From assembly GCA_001600355.1 (NCBI GenBank), contig BCJU01000003.1, forward strand, positions 1,430,519 through 1,494,518: DNA of 64,000 nucleotides, given 5' to 3'. Source of the stretch: Meira nashicola (Eukaryota; Basidiomycota; Exobasidiomycetes; Exobasidiales; Brachybasidiaceae). The notes below the pieces were generated by a model, which saw only the letters and a program-made list of their open reading frames with translations, did no database searches and was not told the DNA's origin. The translations under genes and the position numbers were made by a program. Shown here piece by piece: positions 61,654 to 64,000 of this stretch; the first letter of the stretch is position 1, and each line of letters starts with the position of its first letter.

Positions 61654-62290
61654 ATAGGCGTAAATGCTATGTAANNNNNNNNNNNNNNNNNNNNNNNNNN
61701 NNNNNNNNNNNNNNNNNNNNNNNNNNNNNNNNNNNNNNNNNNNNNNNNNNNNNNNNNNNNNNNNNNNNNNNNNNNNNNNNNNNNNNNNNNNNNNNNNNNN
61801 NNNNNNNNNNNNNNNNNNNNNNNNNNNNNNNNNNNNNNNNNNNNNNNNNNNNNNNNNNNNNNNNNNNNNNNNNNNNNNNNNNNNNNNNNNNNNNNNNNNN
61901 NNNNNNNNNNNNNNNNNNAATAATATCTTTCAAATGGTTATAAAAGGCGTAAATACTATATAAAAAAAAAGTGAAATACTGTATAATAATATCTTTCAAA
62001 TGGTTATAAAAGGCGTAAATGCTATGTAAAAAAAGTAAAATGCTGTACAATAATATCTTTNAAATGGTTATAAAAGGCGTAAATACTATGTAAAAAAAAG
62101 TAAAATGCTGTACAATAATATTTTTCAAATATGTATATTTATATGCTAAAATAATAGAAAGGCTAAAATACTGTATAATATAAATTTTTAGATTGTCGTA
62201 TAAAAAAGCGTAAATACTATATTATATAAGCTTTAAATAAGTAATTATATATAAATACTAAAACAATAAAAAGTCGTAAATAGTATATTA
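61654..62290 (+). repeat. Tandem array of ~65-bp repeats, interrupted by an assembly gap
   Basis: Three near-identical units are visible at 61919-61984 (66 bp), 61985-62048 (64 bp) and 62049-62113 (65 bp), then degenerate copies to about 62290. Each begins aataatatcttt and carries GGCGTAAAT(A/G)CTAT followed by an A run. The same GCGTAAATGCTATGTAA core precedes the gap at 61657-61674, so the gap is inside the array and its true copy number is unknown. Units are contiguous with no spacers, so this is a satellite and not a CRISPR-like array. Confidence 0.88.
61675..61918. other. Assembly gap (244 N)
   Basis: A run of undetermined bases lies inside the tandem array; a single N also occurs at 62061. 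Frames crossing this gap are artefacts. Confidence 0.99.
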
Positions 62291-62629
62291 AGCATATATT
62301 TTATAGTAAGATAGCTATACTATAGATATCATATACTATAGAAGTATTATCTAATCTTTATAATTTCAAAATAAGAACTACTGATTATAGAAATAAAAGA
62401 CCCTTTTATACCCTTGCCCCGATGGCAATAAAGTATTCGACTCCCCGTAAATAAAAAGGTCGTCGTTTATAAAGTAATCTATGCCCCATTAAGTATGATA
62501 TGATAAAGAGTCCGATGAGAATAGATAATTCTCCCTTTATATGTACTAGAGGAACTTAAAAAAGATCTAAAAGGTATAAAATAACTAGAAAATTTGAATC
62601 ATTATACTTAAAAATCCATCAAAGCAGAA

Positions 62630-64000
62630 ATGTCAGTATTATCAGATACATATTTACAATATATCCCAGAGTATTCCTCACAGCTTCCCTCTGTACAAGG
62701 GACTGCTTATAGTCGCCGTAACCTAAACGACGGAAGATGGATAGCAGCAGAGCTTCCTTATCAATCATGGACTACTGTTCAGGAAATTGATTTACAAAGC
62801 CATAGAAACTTTATTTTATCGCAAAAAATGCAAGAATATATTTCAAAAGAATCACAAAAAATAGAAAAAGATAAGCAAAAATTTATCGTATCATCGACTT
62901 TCAACTTAGTTAGAAGGAAACCGGAATACACTACTCGTACTATCCCTTTAGACTTCACTAAAGAGGATTATATGAAATTACGTTTAGCTGAAAATGCATA
63001 TCGTTTTATTTATAATCAAACGATCGCAGCAATCCAACAAGCTATACAAGATGGTGTTAGAGTCGAGCATGGCAAATTAGAAAAAAATATTACAACATCA
63101 GCTAATATTGCTCCAGAGAATAAATGGTTGATTGATGATTTACCATCAGTGTTACGACAAAAAGGTGAGTAATTTATAATCATTATACTAAGTATATGAT
63201 AGGATAAAATTTAACAATCATTTTATCAATATTGATATCACTTATAGCCGTCAAAGAAGCATACGATGCATATCTTTCGAATAGACGTAAGCAAATAGGC
63301 AACCCGGACCATCAATTCAAGCTTTTTTTTAAGTCTTTTGATAAATTTTACGGACTGATAAGCTTTACGTCTCAAAGTTGGAGACAAGGAGGACTTTGCC
63401 GTACTATTTTTCTACCTGGCCCTATCAAAAGTACTAAAGGCGAATATATCGAAAGCATTGATATCGATACGTCCTTAATTCGGGAAGGTAAAAGATGGAA
63501 ATTGATTTATAGAAAAGACTTGAATAAACGTCAAGATAGCTTGACCAAGTATATTGGCTATAAAGAATTCTTTTTTATAGACATTCAACGTAATAAAGAT
63601 ACACCTTTAGGTTATTCTTTAATAGAGCTAATATGGATTTCAAAAATATGGAAGCTTGAAGAAAGATCAGATGATGATCGTATAATGGTTCATTTACCGC
63701 CTATCAAGAGCATTATTCATGGTGATGCAAAAGATACTGCTTTTATTCGTTTTACTGCTCTTTCTGCTAAACGTATTACCTTTTCAAAGTTTGAGCAAGT
63801 AGTGATACGACAAAGGGTCCAAATTTCTATAAGTCAATCGGAAACAATTTCTATTCTCTTAGTTTATTTATATTCTCAAGATAATATACAACACGCTCTT
63901 CTTATCAAAGGAAAAAAAGGTGTTTGGACTGAACGATGTGATCGTATTTTAGATGGAAGAGGTAAAGCTATACCTCTGACACCTAAAAGACGATCAACAT
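62630..64000 (+). CDS. Fanzor-like (eukaryotic TnpB homologue) nuclease, 5' part, runs off the window
   Basis: Exon 1 (62630-63164) joins exon 2 (63248 to beyond 64000) through an 83-nt GT-AG intron; 429 residues are visible and the frame is still open. Residues 1-90 are a hydrophilic, Lys-rich leader. From ~103 the Fanzor/TnpB N-terminal pattern appears: 'TRTIPLDFTKEDYMKLRLAE', then the helix 'NAYRFIYNQTIAAIQQAI' (124-131 = YRFIYNQT, the 'aRfvYNqal' landmark), then 'WLIDDLPSVLRQKAVKEA' across the splice site, then 'YDAYLSNRRKQIGN', 'FKLFFKSFDKF', 'ISFTSQSWRQGGL' and 'IFLPGPIKS', the order in which Fanzor proteins run through REC and wedge segments. The RuvC catalytic triad would lie downstream, so activity cannot be judged. 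Known Fanzors are RNA-guided DNA nucleases linked to mobile elements. Confidence 0.75.

Larger units (their letters stand above)
61241..62600. other. AT-rich island with altered base composition
   Basis: From about 61,240 the sequence turns purine-rich and poor in C with many TA and CTAG steps, unlike the rest of the window. It starts with a 10-bp direct repeat (cctcaagaga at 61259 and 61279, period 20). No gene appears until 62,630. This could be degraded transposon DNA or subtelomeric sequence, possibly shaped by C-to-T repeat mutation; that cause is inference. Confidence 0.6.

Noticed and set aside
61641..62128. Open frames crossing the run of N
   Set aside because: They exist only because undetermined bases cannot encode a stop; the flanking translation is repeat sequence.
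61654..62290. CRISPR-like array
   Set aside because: Units are contiguous and similar over their whole length with no unique spacers; it is a eukaryotic satellite.

Overview
The window is nuclear DNA of a fungus, most likely a basidiomycete yeast or dimorph with a moderately AT-rich, compact, intron-poor genome. The evidence is GT-AG introns of about 55-95 nt near gene ends, short intergenic spaces, a fungal gene set (FAB1, UPF2, RIT1, OCT1, RFT1, SHR3, TRP4, YPK-type kinase, ERT1/AcuK-type zinc cluster factor) and a basidiomycete-looking seven-helix protein. I cannot place it to genus.

Layout. 1-1.7 kb: non-coding. 1.7-9.7 kb: MED22 (Mediator), ERT1-like gluconeogenic regulator, RIT1 (initiator tRNA modification), UPF2 (nonsense-mediated decay). 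10.0-17.2 kb: one 7.1-kb uninterrupted exon for FAB1/PIKfyve. 17.4-21 kb: accessory region with a 95-aa orphan, a secreted FAD oxidase and a small cysteine-poor protein. 21.8-27.5 kb: NCS-1 calcium sensor and two major facilitator transporters with long promoters. 28.1-35 kb: RCM1/NSUN5 rRNA methyltransferase, MsrA, a low-complexity orphan with a newly found first exon, and a secreted histidine-acid-phosphatase-like protein. 35.2-40.7 kb: OCT1, RFT1 and a five-exon GNA1 with tiny exons. 40.7-49.4 kb: PSMA-like M28 peptidase, YPK-type AGC kinase, a divergent pair of mitochondrial RNA-related proteins (one RnpA-like), and a triose-phosphate-isomerase paralogue. 49.8-57.1 kb: LigB-type dioxygenase, SHR3, SDHAF2/SDH5, SPC24, TRP4 and RPL25 (uL23). 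57.7-60.4 kb: a seven-helix membrane protein with a long disordered tail.

From about 61.2 kb the sequence changes abruptly: very AT-rich, poor in C, with an array of ~65-bp tandem repeats interrupted by a 244-base assembly gap. It leads to a gene beginning at 62,630 and running off the window end. Its two visible exons carry the N-terminal helical/wedge landmarks of Fanzor, the eukaryotic TnpB-like RNA-guided nucleases. This putative mobile island is the most interesting part of the window; its RuvC core and any guide RNA would lie beyond base 64,000.

Several gene models below differ from simple ORFs because I joined exons by reading splice sites, or moved the start to the first real ATG (MED22, GNA1, YPK, LigB dioxygenase, SHR3, SPC24, RPL25, the 31-33 kb orphan, UPF2, M28 peptidase, SDHAF2). 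All functions are assigned by reading motifs; no database search was run.
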